18,272 bases of DNA, from NCBI GenBank assembly GCA_025936205.1, contig JAICTU010000146.1, positions 1-18,272 of the forward strand, written 5' to 3'. The position numbers were made by a program, and so were the translations under genes. The notes below the pieces were generated by a model. It made no database searches, had not been told where the DNA came from, and was given only the letters and a program-made list of their open reading frames with translations. The stretch's first letter is position 1. Every line of letters begins with the position of its first letter. The stretch is from Polyangiaceae bacterium. Lineage in GTDB: Bacteria; Myxococcota; Polyangia; Polyangiales; Polyangiaceae. This document shows, in pieces, positions 1-11,404 of this stretch.

Positions 1-1257
1 ACGATGTACTGGCGTGCGGACAAGCCGCTGGGGGACACGGACTGGAAGCTGTTCACGCACGTGCTCGACACGTCCGGCGAGCGCCTGATGAACATCGACA
101 ACGTGGGCCCGCTGCGCCACATCCGGCGCAATCGCCAGAACTGGCCGCCGGGGTCATGGGCTCCCGGCAAGATCTACGTCGACAGCCAGAGCTTCACCAT
201 GCCGCGCCGGCTCAAGACCACCAAGGTGCAGGTCGTCACCGGCATCTGGAAGGGCCGCGATCGCATGCCGCTGAAGAGCGGGCCATCGATCAGCGACAAC
301 CGCGCGCTGGTGGCGACGATGGAGACCGGCGTCACGCCGAAGACGGAGGACACGGTTCCGCAGCTGCAGGTGGCGCGCATCAAGGAAGGTTTGCGCGTGC
401 GCCTCGACGGCAAGCTGAGCGAGTACGCCTGGGACGGGGCTGCCGACACGACGCTATTCGTCAACGTGCAGAGCGGCAAGCCTGCGCCCGAATCGCCGGT
501 GCAGGGCAGCGCCAAACTGATCTGGGACGAGACGGCGCTGTATCTGGGCGTCACCGTCAAAGAGCAGAACGTGGTCGGCGGCTTCGACAAGAAGCAGAAA
601 GACCCGCACCTGTGGACCAAGGACTGCGTCGAGATCATGATTGATCCCGACGGTGACGGGGACAACAAGGATTACTACGAGATCCAGGTCAACCCGCAAA
701 ACCTGGTCTTCGACTCGTTCTTCGACGACTACAACAAGCCGCGCACCGAGCCGGACGGTCCTTTTGGGCACCAGGACTGGAGCAGCAAGCTGGAGAGCGC
801 CGTGCAGGTGCAGGGCACGCTCGACAACCCCAAGGACAAGGACGAGGGGTACACCATGGAGATCAAGCTCCCGTGGTCCTCCTTTGACAAGGCCAAGAAG
901 GTTCCACCGGAGCCTGGCAGCAAGTGGCGCATGAACATCTACGCCATGAAGGACAACAACGGCGTCTCCTGGTCGCCGATCCTCGGCCAGGGCAACTTCC
1001 ACAAGGCGAGCCGCTTTGGCCGCGTCGAGTGGGTGTTGCAGCCCGCGGCGACGGAGGTCGCCAAGACCGACGAGAAGAAGCCCGCGGACACGACCAAGCC
1101 CGCGAGCGCGACGGTGGAAGAGCCGGCGCAGGACAAGGAAGGGCTCAGCGTCTCCAAGAAGGCGCTGCAGCAAGCTCCGGCGGCTCCAGCCGCGACAGGC
1201 GGCGCTGCACAGGCCGCCCCCGCGGCGCCTGCGCCCGCGGAAGCACCGAAGCAGTGA
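1..1257 (+). CDS. CBM9-like domain protein, 5'-truncated
   Basis: The reading frame is open at the left edge, so the true start is probably outside the window; the first ATG in frame is at 4. The N-terminal ~110 residues (YWRADKPLGDTDWKLFTHV, then APGKIYVDSQSF) resemble the soluble C-terminal domain found after the membrane part of some glycosyltransferase-39/PMT-like bacterial proteins. From about nt 370 to 1045 there is a CBM9/DOMON-like beta-sandwich pattern: LDGKLSEYAWDGA, AKLIWDETALYLGVTV, the acidic LWTKDCVEIMIDPDGDGD, DYYEIQVNPQNLVFD, YTMEIKLPWSSF, and WRMNIYAMKDNNG. These domains bind carbohydrate or act as exported accessory domains. The last ~70 residues are an Ala/Pro/Lys-rich tail. 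Domain identity is fairly sure; the overall function is unknown because the N-terminus is missing. Confidence 0.8.
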   Translation, partial: TMYWRADKPLGDTDWKLFTHVLDTSGERLMNIDNVGPLRHIRRNRQNWPPGSWAPGKIYVDSQSFTMPRRLKTTKVQVVTGIWKGRDRMPLKSGPSISDNRALVATMETGVTPKTEDTVPQLQVARIKEGLRVRLDGKLSEYAWDGAADTTLFVNVQSGKPAPESPVQGSAKLIWDETALYLGVTVKEQNVVGGFDKKQKDPHLWTKDCVEIMIDPDGDGDNKDYYEIQVNPQNLVFDSFFDDYNKPRTEPDGPFGHQDWSSKLESAVQVQGTLDNPKDKDEGYTMEIKLPWSSFDKAKKVPPEPGSKWRMNIYAMKDNNGVSWSPILGQGNFHKASRFGRVEWVLQPAATEVAKTDEKKPADTTKPASATVEEPAQDKEGLSVSKKALQQAPAAPAATGGAAQAAPAAPAPAEAPKQ

Positions 1258-1270
1258 GGGCACGCTCGGG

Positions 1271-1292
1271 GGGGCTGCGAAGGCGCAGCCCC
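1271..1292 (+). terminator. Strong hairpin after the CBM9-like gene
   Basis: GGGGCTGCG (1271-1279), loop AAGG, CGCAGCCCC (1284-1292) form a perfect 9-bp GC stem starting 14 nt after the TGA at 1255-1257. No T tract follows, so it may be an imperfect intrinsic terminator or a 3'-end stabilising structure. Position and stem strength support a transcript-end role; this is inference. Confidence 0.55.
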
Positions 1293-1601
1293 GGGCGGGA
1301 ACGGCGTCAAGCGTCAGCAGCTCATAGCGCCCGAGACGCTGGATGCGCCCGCGCTCGGCTCGAAATGGCGCTTGCGCACGGCGAGATAGTCGGGGTGGGC
1401 GAGAAGGCGTCGTAAAAGCTGGGACCCGTCGCTGTCCGAGCAGCTCTGAAACCGTTGTGGAACACGCAGGAGCGCGGTCCGCGCATGTTTACACCGGCAG
1501 CAGCACGAGTCTCCAGGTGTTGCACTCGGCGGCCGCTCTTTTCCGTGGGAATTTTTGCAGCGGCAGATGGCTCACGGAGAGCGCTCGCGGCATGCTTCAG
1601 C
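1293..1601. other. Intergenic stretch with one gene relic, otherwise no gene seen
   Basis: No frame here has a credible start, length and protein character. The only recognisable content is the SnoaL/DUF4440-like relic at 1456-1537, listed separately. The remainder looks like non-coding or decayed sequence between the hairpin at 1271-1292 and the lipoprotein gene. Confidence 0.5.
1456..1537 (+). pseudogene. Relic of a SnoaL/DUF4440-like gene (copy A)
   Basis: This piece aligns codon by codon with 3215-3296 inside the second SnoaL-like gene. Frame 0 reads LWNTQERGPRMFTP, then one base is missing and the adjacent frame reads GSSTSLQVLHSAAA. Copy B reads [14 protein letters not shown] and [14 protein letters not shown]. 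Both shared stretches begin TGTGGAACAC and end TTGCACTC-GCGGCC. No homology to the rest of the domain is visible on either side here. It is therefore a broken fragment, from duplication or from decay of a paralogue. It lies just before the lipoprotein gene, so the two copies flank that gene as direct repeats. Confidence 0.5.
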
Positions 1602-3000
1602 GTGCGATGCTCGACATCCACTCGCTGCTTGCTGCTCGCCCGGTTGCCTATCGGCTGCCTCGCTCTGCTCGCGGCCTGTGAGGCTTCGAAGCCTGCGTCT
1701 CCGGATCACCACCCCGCAGCTGAGCCCCCCGTCCACTTGCGAGGACACGCTGGAATTTCTGCAGCGCATCGGTCCGCGCTGCCCGGCGGCCTTTACGCCG
1801 CTGGCAGATGTGGCCGAGCAGGCGTGCGGTGACGGCTCCCTAGCGCTGAGTCTGAGCAGCTCCGAGCGCTACACCTCGCTCTGGTACCTATACGGCGCGG
1901 GGCAAACGGAGTGCGTGTACGAGGCGAGCGGTTCGGCCCTGATTGGGATCTGGAAGAGCGACGACTCGAACTACTTTTGCAACGGCACTTCCTTTGACAT
2001 GCAAGCGGGCGAGGTCGATATCCCGGCAGTGTCGCTGACGAGGATCGACTGCAATTCGTTTCGGCCCCCCATGGCGTCCGCCCCGTCTCCGACCCCGGTG
2101 GCGTGCCCCGGCGGCCCCAATCCGTCAGTGCTCACAACGGATCGGACGAACCGATTTCACAGTTTCACGCTCGGTGGCACGGACGTCTATTGGGCCGATC
2201 CGTCATACGGGATCTTCCGTCGAACGAAGACCGGCGGAGACTTCGAGGCGCTCGTTTCGGACCGGTCGGCGGCCAGCGTGAGCATCGTGGACTCGACGCT
2301 GTATTGGTCGAACGCGCAGGGTATATTCAGCCAGCCGTTGGAGGGCGGCGCCGAGTCTCCGCCGCTCGCGCCGGACGCAAGCGGACCCTGGAGCGTCAGC
2401 GGCGATAACATCTACTACATCGCTGACGTGGGCCACACGCTCGTCACGCAGCTGAAGTCGGCGCCGCTCAACGGTGACGCTCCGGCCGTCCTCGCGCAGG
2501 GCCCCTGGTGGAGCAATGTTCTCACGGCCGATGCGACCGGCGTCTACTGGTTCATGGTGCCGCAGGATCTGCACTTGGACCCGCGCCTGCAGAAGTATGA
2601 CTTCGCGACCGGCGCAATCGTGAATTTTGCGCCACCCCAGGGGGACGTGCGGTTTCTGCAGATCGCCGGTCAGCACGTGCTCTGGATCGACGACAGTGGC
2701 ATCTGGTCCAGCACCGCGGACGGTAGCGAGCGTATCTTGCTGGCGCAGCCGCCGCGGGTACAGGCGCTCGGCTCGGATGGCACGGACGTGTACTGGGCGC
2801 AGGGCGCCGTGGATGACCACGTCAGCGACGCTGCGCTCTTCAGTGACGTGTTCAGCGTACCGCTCACGGGAGGCCAGCCGCGCACGGTCGCGTGCCACGC
2901 CTATAGCGTCCGCAGCCTGCGCGCCGACGACAGTGCTGTCTACTACGACTCTACAGTCAGCGACGTACTCGTCCGGGTGCCCAAGACCAGCACGCCTTGA
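1602..3000 (+). CDS. Predicted lipoprotein with 7-blade propeller, frame break near N-terminus
   Basis: The C-terminal two thirds carries about seven related repeats of beta-propeller type ([53 protein letters not shown]), spaced roughly 40-50 residues and mostly followed by a P-L-x-G-G turn. Such propellers are common in surface or periplasmic myxobacterial proteins. Before them lies a Cys-containing N-terminal region (STCEDTLEF ... RIDC). The in-frame N-terminus of the long frame is Arg/Cys-rich and implausible. The neighbouring frame from GTG 1602 gives [19 protein letters not shown] followed by EASKP, a good lipoprotein signal peptide with lipobox LAAC. Removing one C from the C6 run at 1725-1730 joins the two frames. 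Either the sequence has a one-base error or the gene is recently frameshifted. No strong ribosome site precedes 1602. Ligand and function are unknown. Confidence 0.7.
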
Positions 3001-3054
3001 GGACAGCCAGCCGTGCGTCGAGCTCAGCGCTCGCGAAGCTGGCCGCGCGCGCGG
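2998..3054 (-). pseudogene. Short relic resembling the CCA-adding enzyme gene
   Basis: On the minus strand this reads [19 protein letters not shown], against [19 protein letters not shown] in the tRNA nucleotidyltransferase-family gene at 5399-6760 (matching nt about 5635-5690). The DNA is also similar: GCCAGCCG-GCGTCGAGCTC then CGCTCGCGAAG is shared with only scattered differences. It overlaps the end of the lipoprotein gene by three bases and has no gene context of its own. It could be a duplicated fragment, or chance similarity of Ala/Leu/Arg-rich coding DNA; the nucleotide match over ~50 bp makes duplication more likely. Confidence 0.35.
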
Positions 3055-3089
3055 CGCTCAGCGGGACCGCGTACGCTCCAGCAAGGCGC

Positions 3090-4679
<1,590 letters not shown>

Positions 4680-4730
4680 GGCGTGAGACCTTAGCACGCG
4701 GAGCGAGCCGCGCCGCCTCGCTGCGGCATG

Positions 4731-4746
4731 GTGCGACAGCTCGCAC
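4731..4746. promoter_or_regulatory. 6-bp inverted repeat between divergent genes
   Basis: GTGCGA, spacer CAGC, TCGCAC form a perfect inverted repeat in the 168-bp gap between the GNAT-like gene (-) and the DUF488 gene (+). It could be an operator or simply a chance hairpin in GC-rich DNA. No clear promoter hexamers were found beside it. Confidence 0.25.
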
Positions 4747-4847
4747 GACTTCTGGAGCGGATCCATGGGCAAGGGCTCATGATCGAGCAGCAGCGCAGGG
4801 CCAGTGCGGACGTAAATGGCGCCTCGGTCCGCTATCTCGAGGGAGCA

Positions 4848-5483
4848 ATGAGCGGAAAGAAAAGCTGGCGGGGCGTTCGCATCTTCACCATCGGCCACTC
4901 GACGCGCCCGCTGGATGAGCTCGTGGCGCTGCTGCGCGCGTTCGAGATCGCGGTGCTGGCGGACATCCGGACCATCCCCCGGTCCCGGAACAACCCTCAG
5001 TTCAACGGCGAGGCCCTCCGGCAGTCGCTGCGTTCGCGACGGCTTCGCTACGTGCAGCTTCCGGAGCTGGGAGGCTTGCGTCGCTCGAGCGCTGATTCGC
5101 CCAACACCGGCTGGCGCAACGCGAGCTTTCGGGGCTACGCCGACTACATGCTCAGCGAGGAGTTCGAGGCGGGCCTCGCGAAGCTCCACGAGCTGAGTGC
5201 GGAGCGCAGAGTCGCTCTCATGTGCGCCGAGGCGGTTCCCTGGCGCTGTCACCGCTCTCTCGTGGCCGACGCGCTGACCGTGCGCGGCGCAAAGGTGGAA
5301 CATATCATGAGCGCAGCGCGCGCGAATCCGCACCGCCTCACGCCCTTCGCGCGGGTGGAGGGCAAGCGCTTGACCTATCCCCCCTATGAAGAAGGCGTTC
5401 AGCCCGAGCCTGCCGGCAGCAGTCGCCGCGCCGCCTCCAGCAAGCGCTCCGGCGTGTTCAGCTCCGGCTCTTCGAGGACCTGA
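4848..5483 (+). CDS. DUF488 domain-containing protein
   Basis: The start ATG 4848 follows GAGGGAG at a good distance, which decides it over the longer frame upstream. The 211-residue product has the DUF488 hallmarks: RIFTIGHSTRPLDELVALL (11-29), VLADIRTIPRSRNNPQFN (36-53), LPELGGLR (71-78), FRGYADYM (94-101) and the Cys-bearing VALMCAEAVPWRCHRSLVA (122-140). Members are ~120-190 residues and mostly uncharacterised. The family core ends around TYPPYEEG (176-183); the last ~28 residues (QPEPAGSSRRAASSKRSG and on) are low-complexity and read antisense through the 3' end of the convergent nucleotidyltransferase gene, an 85-bp overlap. The tail may therefore be accidental. Confidence 0.85.
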   Translation: MSGKKSWRGVRIFTIGHSTRPLDELVALLRAFEIAVLADIRTIPRSRNNPQFNGEALRQSLRSRRLRYVQLPELGGLRRSSADSPNTGWRNASFRGYADYMLSEEFEAGLAKLHELSAERRVALMCAEAVPWRCHRSLVADALTVRGAKVEHIMSAARANPHRLTPFARVEGKRLTYPPYEEGVQPEPAGSSRRAASSKRSGVFSSGSSRT

Positions 5484-6744
5484 TCCAGCAGCGCCGCGAG
5501 CAGCTTGCCGAGGTGCGGCCCCGGCCGGAGCCCGAGCTGCGCCATCAGCTTCTTGCCGTCGAGCGCGAGGTCGGACAATGCGAGCGGGGATTTTCGGGCG
5601 AGCTCGGCGCTCACGCGGCGCTCAAAACCCTCCAGGACTGCCAGCCGCGCGTCGAGCTCGCCGCTCGCGAAGGTGCCGGCGCGAGCCAGCAGATCCGCGC
5701 GTCCGAGCGCGCACAGCTCCGCATGGATATCGGGTCCGACGTCGCGCAGCCAGCGCCGCAGCCCCGCATCACTGGTTGCCGGCTGCAGCGGGAGCTCGCG
5801 AAAGCGCAGCATGCGCCCGACCGCCTTGCGCTCGGCATTCGAGTAGCGCAAGCGCGTGAGCAACTCGTCCGCGAGCTGCGCGGCGCGCGCCGCGTCGGCG
5901 GCCAGATCGCGCAGCAGCGCGCCCAGGCGCAGCTCGAGCTGCGGGGCACTGCGATCGGTGCGGCGCTGCGCCCGCGTCAGTAGATCCTCAGCGCCGTCCC
6001 GGATCGTCGCCAGCGCCGCCAGCTCCGGCGCGCTGATCTCCAGCAAGCCGTGCGCCTGCATCACCGCGAATGCGCGGCTGGGCTCGCGCGCGCGCAGCGC
6101 CTTGTTCCACTCTTCGCGGATGCGCTCCGGGCTGACCTGACGGTAGCTATCGAGCGAGGGTCGGATGGCGTTCGCCGTACCGGGATCGAGCTGGAACTCC
6201 AGCGTGGCGACGAAGCGCGCAGCGCGCAGCACGCGCAGGCCATCTTCGGCGAAGCGCCGAGCCGCATCGCCGACGGCACGCAGCGTGCGCTGGCGCAGAT
6301 CATCGAGGCCCCCGAACGGATCGATCAGCTCCTCCGAGTGCGGCTCGAAGGCGATCGCGTTCACGGTGAAGTCGCGGCGCGCGAGGTCTTCTTCGATCGA
6401 GCTGACGAAGTCGACCTGATCCGGGCGCCGGCCGTCGGCGTAGCCCGTCTCGGTGCGCAGCGTCGTGACCTCGACCTGCATGCCCTGCAGCAGCACGGTG
6501 ACCGTGCCGTGCTCGACACCCGTCGGGATCACGCGCCGGAAGATGCGCATGACCTGCTGTGGCGTGGCATCGCTGGCGAGATCCCAGTCTTTCGCGTGCC
6601 AGCTGCCGGGCTCGGAAGGTCCGCACAGCTGCGCGCGCAACGAGTCGCGCACGCAACCGCCCACGAGCCAGCCGCGGTGACCCGCTGCGCGCAACTTGTG
6701 ACAGAGCTCGCGCAGCGCCGCGGGGAGCCCCGCGCTGCGCAGGC

Positions 6745-6760
<16 letters not shown>
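5399..6760 (-). CDS. CCA tRNA nucleotidyltransferase / poly(A) polymerase family protein
   Basis: This 453-residue protein has the class II nucleotidyltransferase layout. WLVGGCVRDSL (31-41) is the nucleotide-binding turn; D58 and D60 in KDWDLASDATP are the metal-binding pair; EVTTLRTE (97-104), RRDFTVNAIAFEP (128-140) and EDGLRVLRAARFVATL (172-187) are the further head and neck motifs. The helical C-terminus (EEWNKALRAREPSRAFAVMQ onward) is in place and no HD domain is obvious. The product adds CCA to tRNA 3' ends, or A tails to RNA; sequence alone does not separate these. The start is GTG 6760, inside the end of the kinase gene (16-bp overlap), with no strong ribosome site, suggesting translational coupling to the kinase. 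Confidence 0.88.
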
Positions 6761-8664
<1,904 letters not shown>

Positions 8665-8962
8665 CCCGAGACTCCAACGATACGCCACGCGTGCCGGAAG
8701 CTCCGCCCAGAAGAAACGCTCCCCGCAGTTTGGTACATAAGCGTCCCACCCATATTAGTCCGACACCGGGGCGGAAATGTCTAGTATTACTGGTTAAATG
8801 TCGATCGGGGGAGACTCGGGCCAGCGAGCCTACTTGTCCAACGCCCCATCGGGCGACAACCGAGGCCCCGGTAGCGCTTATGTAGGTGTGCCGGCGGCCG
8901 CGAAGAGACACCTCCGCCCAGCAGGACGGGGGGTAGGGGGTTCTGCTAGGCACTGAGCTGCG
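8665..8962. promoter_or_regulatory. Divergent intergenic region between kinase and LolC/E-type permease
   Basis: This 298-bp gap must hold promoters for both genes. It has an AT-rich patch (about 8728-8800) unlike its surroundings. A candidate plus-strand sigma70-type pair is TTGGTA (8730-8735), 17-nt spacer, TATTAG (8753-8758), four of six matches in each hexamer. A small perfect hairpin CGCCC-CATC-GGGCG lies at 8842-8855. The assignments are tentative. Confidence 0.35.
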
Positions 8963-10537
8963 ATGGGTTTCTCGCTCACTCTGGCCCTGCGCTACATGCG
9001 TTCGCGCAAGCGCGCCTTCATTTCCGTCAGCACGGCATTTGCGATCGGCGGGGTCGCGCTCGGCACCGCCGCCCTCGCGACCGTGATGAGCGTGACCGGC
9101 GGATTTCGCGCCGAGTTTCGCGACAAGGTGCTGGGCGTCAATGCGCACGTGCTGGTGCTCAAGTACTCCAGCGAGTTTCGCGACTACCGCGAAGTGATGG
9201 CCAAGGTGCGCAAGCTGCCGGAGGTCACCGGCGTCGGGCCGTTCGTGATCAATCCCATGATGGTGACGCACGCCGGGCACACGGCGACGGGCGTTCTGCT
9301 CAAGGGCGTCGATCCGCAGTTGATGGGCACGGTGCTGGATCTGCCCCGCCATATGGTGGAAGGCTCGCTGGAGGGTCTGAGCGTGCCCGGCCACGAGCGG
9401 CCGCTGGCGCCCGCGCCGCTCGAGACCGATCTGCCTTTGGAGGCGCCGCGCCCCGGCGACGCAGAGCTGCTCGCGCCTCCCGACGCGCCGAGCCGCGGGA
9501 GCGCCGCCGACGGGAGCTTTCTCGACTTGCTGCGCGCCTTGCCTGCCGAGGCCGGCTCGAAGACGGCCGAGCCCCGCGCAGCGGCGCCCGCGCCGGAAGA
9601 GCCATTGAAGCTCGGCCCCCACGATCTGCCGGTGGGATCGATCGTGCCGAAGGGCGGCTACGCCAGCGAGCTACCGAGCGACGACGTCTTACCCGAGGGC
9701 ATCGACCCCGATCCGTGCAAGGCCGAGGGCGTGGTGTTGCCGGGCATCGTGCTGGGCAGCACGCTCAAGCAAAACCTGAAAGCCGAGCTGGGTGACTGTG
9801 TGCAGGTCACCTCGCCGACCATCGGCTACTCCTTCGTGCGTGGCTCCATGCGCCCGCCGGTGGCCAAAGAGTTCCGCGTTACCGGAGTATTTCAAGCCGG
9901 GTTCGACCAGTACGACTCGAAGCTCGTCTACACGGATCTGTACGAGGCGCAGGCCTTCTACGAAGGCGGCGACACCGTCACGGGCGTGGAGATGAAGATC
10001 AAGGACATCGATCGCGCTGGCGAAGTGGCGCAGCAGGTCGAGGCCGAGCTCGGCAACAAGCTCTACCACGTGCTCGACTGGCAAGAGCTCAACCACGGCC
10101 TGTTCACGGCGCTGCGCATCCAGCAGATCCTGATGAGCCTGGTGCTGGCGTTGATCATCCTGGTGGCAGCCTTCACCGTGATCGCCACCTTGATCATGGT
10201 GGTGCTCGACAAGAAGCGCGAGATCGCCGTGATCAAGGCGATGGGAGCGAGCGATGGCGATCTGCTGCGCTCGTTCCTGTATCAGGGGCTGATCATCGGC
10301 ATCCTCGGCACGACCGCCGGGCTCGGCTTCGGCTACGCGGTATGCCGGTGGATTGTTGCCTACGGCTTCCCGCTCGATCCCAAAGTCTATTTCATCTCAC
10401 GTCTGCCCGTGCAGCTGCGGCCCACGGAGTTCGCGCTGACGGGATGCTTCGCCGTGCTGGCCTGCTTGTTCGCGACCGTCTGGCCCGCGCTGCATGCGGC
10501 ACGGCTGCGGCCCGCCGAGGCATTTCGCGAAACGTGA
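8963..10537 (+). CDS. LolC/LolE-family ABC transporter permease with periplasmic insert
   Basis: The N-terminus (SLTLALRYMRSRKRAFISV then a membrane helix at ~20-44) and the C-terminal FtsX domain with three helices (ILMSLVLALIILVAAFTVIA near 392-411, LIIGILGTTAGLGFGYAV, FALTGCFAVLACLFATVWPA) with the signature REIAVIKAMGAS are typical of LolC/LolE permeases, which release lipoproteins from the inner membrane to LolA. The family is usually ~400-420 residues; this one has 524. The excess is a Pro/Ala/Glu-rich stretch at ~140-255, before GIVLGSTLKQNLKAELGDCV. No LolD ATPase is visible next to it; one usually follows. The ATG start has only a weak upstream GAG. Lipoprotein export is the likely role but the substrate is inferred. 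Confidence 0.85.
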   Translation: MGFSLTLALRYMRSRKRAFISVSTAFAIGGVALGTAALATVMSVTGGFRAEFRDKVLGVNAHVLVLKYSSEFRDYREVMAKVRKLPEVTGVGPFVINPMMVTHAGHTATGVLLKGVDPQLMGTVLDLPRHMVEGSLEGLSVPGHERPLAPAPLETDLPLEAPRPGDAELLAPPDAPSRGSAADGSFLDLLRALPAEAGSKTAEPRAAAPAPEEPLKLGPHDLPVGSIVPKGGYASELPSDDVLPEGIDPDPCKAEGVVLPGIVLGSTLKQNLKAELGDCVQVTSPTIGYSFVRGSMRPPVAKEFRVTGVFQAGFDQYDSKLVYTDLYEAQAFYEGGDTVTGVEMKIKDIDRAGEVAQQVEAELGNKLYHVLDWQELNHGLFTALRIQQILMSLVLALIILVAAFTVIATLIMVVLDKKREIAVIKAMGASDGDLLRSFLYQGLIIGILGTTAGLGFGYAVCRWIVAYGFPLDPKVYFISRLPVQLRPTEFALTGCFAVLACLFATVWPALHAARLRPAEAFRET

Positions 10538-10624
10538 CCCGGCAGCGCGCGCAGTGCCGAGATTTGCGCCATTTCGTGCGCGCCTGGCAGCGAATCGAGA
10601 CGAAAATCCCAGGCCCATTCTGCC

Positions 10625-10644
10625 AATCACCCGAGAGGGTGATT
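10625..10644 (+). terminator. Perfect 8-bp hairpin with GAGA loop
   Basis: AATCACCC, loop GAGA (a GNRA tetraloop), GGGTGATT, 87 nt after the permease stop. There is no T run. It may end or stabilise the permease transcript. Confidence 0.4.
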
Positions 10645-10894
10645 AGGGGTGCTCAGCGCGAAGTCGTTCGAATGGGCCAGGACAGATGCCGAACCAAAGT
10701 TGCGCTGCGGTTTGGAGCAGGACGTTCGAGTCTGCTGGAGCTGGAGCTCGTGAGGGGGAAGCAGCTCGCGCGCTCGGGGGGGCTAGCAGGGGGACTAGAT
10801 GTCTTGCTCCAATCCGCTCGGCAATCCTCGGCACCTGTCCGCACTTCCTTCGACGGGCTCCCTGAGGGGGGGGCCCGTTCGAATGGCTTGGGTT

Positions 10895-10920
10895 GCCGGC
10901 GAGCCTCGTGGCTCGTCGGC
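10895..10920 (+). terminator. 11-bp hairpin followed by a short T run
   Basis: GCCGGCGAGCC, loop TCGT, GGCTCGTCGGC pair along 11 positions with one G-T wobble, and a flanking T-A pair extends it. CTCGTTTTG follows a few bases later, so a weak intrinsic terminator on the plus strand is possible; a structured RNA element is the alternative. Confidence 0.4.
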
Positions 10921-11228
10921 AGCTCGTTTTGTCGCGCCCACGTATCCAGCGCGAGGAGCGGCGCGCCGGTTAAATCTGCGAGGCGCGGCGATGGCTTGGC
11001 CCACAGCTTGCTAAACTCGGCTGCCTCCGCAGCCTCGGTCACGCGCTGTTCGTGGCGTAGGCGCCCGGAAATTCGGGCCTGTTTCGCATCGGGGTCGCTC
11101 TGCGACACTTTGTTTGCCGGCGCGTTGTCAGGCCGCGCTGCTGGCCTTACTTCGGTGACAGGATACGTCCGCACGGGCCGCCGCCCCACATTTGATCGAA
11201 ATCCTGCGCGTTGTTTGCAGCGCGCGGG

Positions 11229-11255
11229 TTGTCAGCAGGAAATCAATGGTATAGT
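11229..11255 (+). promoter_or_regulatory. Candidate promoter of the response regulator
   Basis: TTGTCA (11229-11234) and TATAGT (11250-11255) with a 15-nt spacer resemble sigma70 hexamers (5/6 and 5/6), though the spacer is short. A start near 11262 would leave a leader of about 140 nt carrying the GAGTCA repeats. Confidence 0.35.
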
Positions 11256-11323
11256 GCTCACCTAGTGCCGCGGGGTGATGCAGTGAGTGGCCTCGAACGC
11301 CGACAGAGCTCGTTGCGGGGACA

Positions 11324-11357
11324 TGACTCGGGACAAGAGTCAGAACAAGAGTCACTC
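11324..11357 (+). repeat. GAGTCA half-site cluster in the response regulator leader
   Basis: TGACTC (11324-11329) is inverted against GAGTCA (11337-11342). A direct repeat ACAAGAGTCA occurs at 11333-11342 and again at 11345-11354, one helical turn (12 bp) apart. The last copy forms GAGTCACTC, itself an inverted repeat. Placed about 50-80 bp before the start codon, this is a candidate operator (for example for autoregulation) or an RNA structure. Confidence 0.4.
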
Positions 11358-11404
11358 CAGAGGAATACACCCCAGAGGGTGAACCTTTCAGAGGAGGCCT
11401 CGAC

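Larger units (their letters stand above)
10538..11404. other. Gene-poor region with several hairpins
   Basis: Open frames exist on both strands but show low-complexity Ser/Arg/Pro-rich translations without domains, no ribosome sites and lower GC than neighbours. I see no tRNA or rRNA. The content is a set of hairpins (10625-10644, about 10849-10883, 10895-10920) and, at the right end, a promoter-like pair and a repeat-bearing leader for the response regulator. A short structured RNA cannot be excluded. Confidence 0.5.

Noticed and set aside
4680..5333. Longer N-terminus of the GNAT-like gene up to 5333
   Set aside because: The upstream part is antisense to the DUF488 gene, lacks domain character, and ATG 4679 fits the family N-terminus.
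10664..10740. tRNA-like T-arm motifs (GTTCGAAT, GTTCGAGT)
   Set aside because: The flanking bases do not pair as a T-stem and no acceptor or anticodon arms can be built.
10653..11189. 178-residue minus-strand open frame in the gene-poor region
   Set aside because: No ribosome site, Ser/Arg/Pro-rich translation without domains, and it runs through the hairpins; more likely a chance frame in GC-rich DNA.
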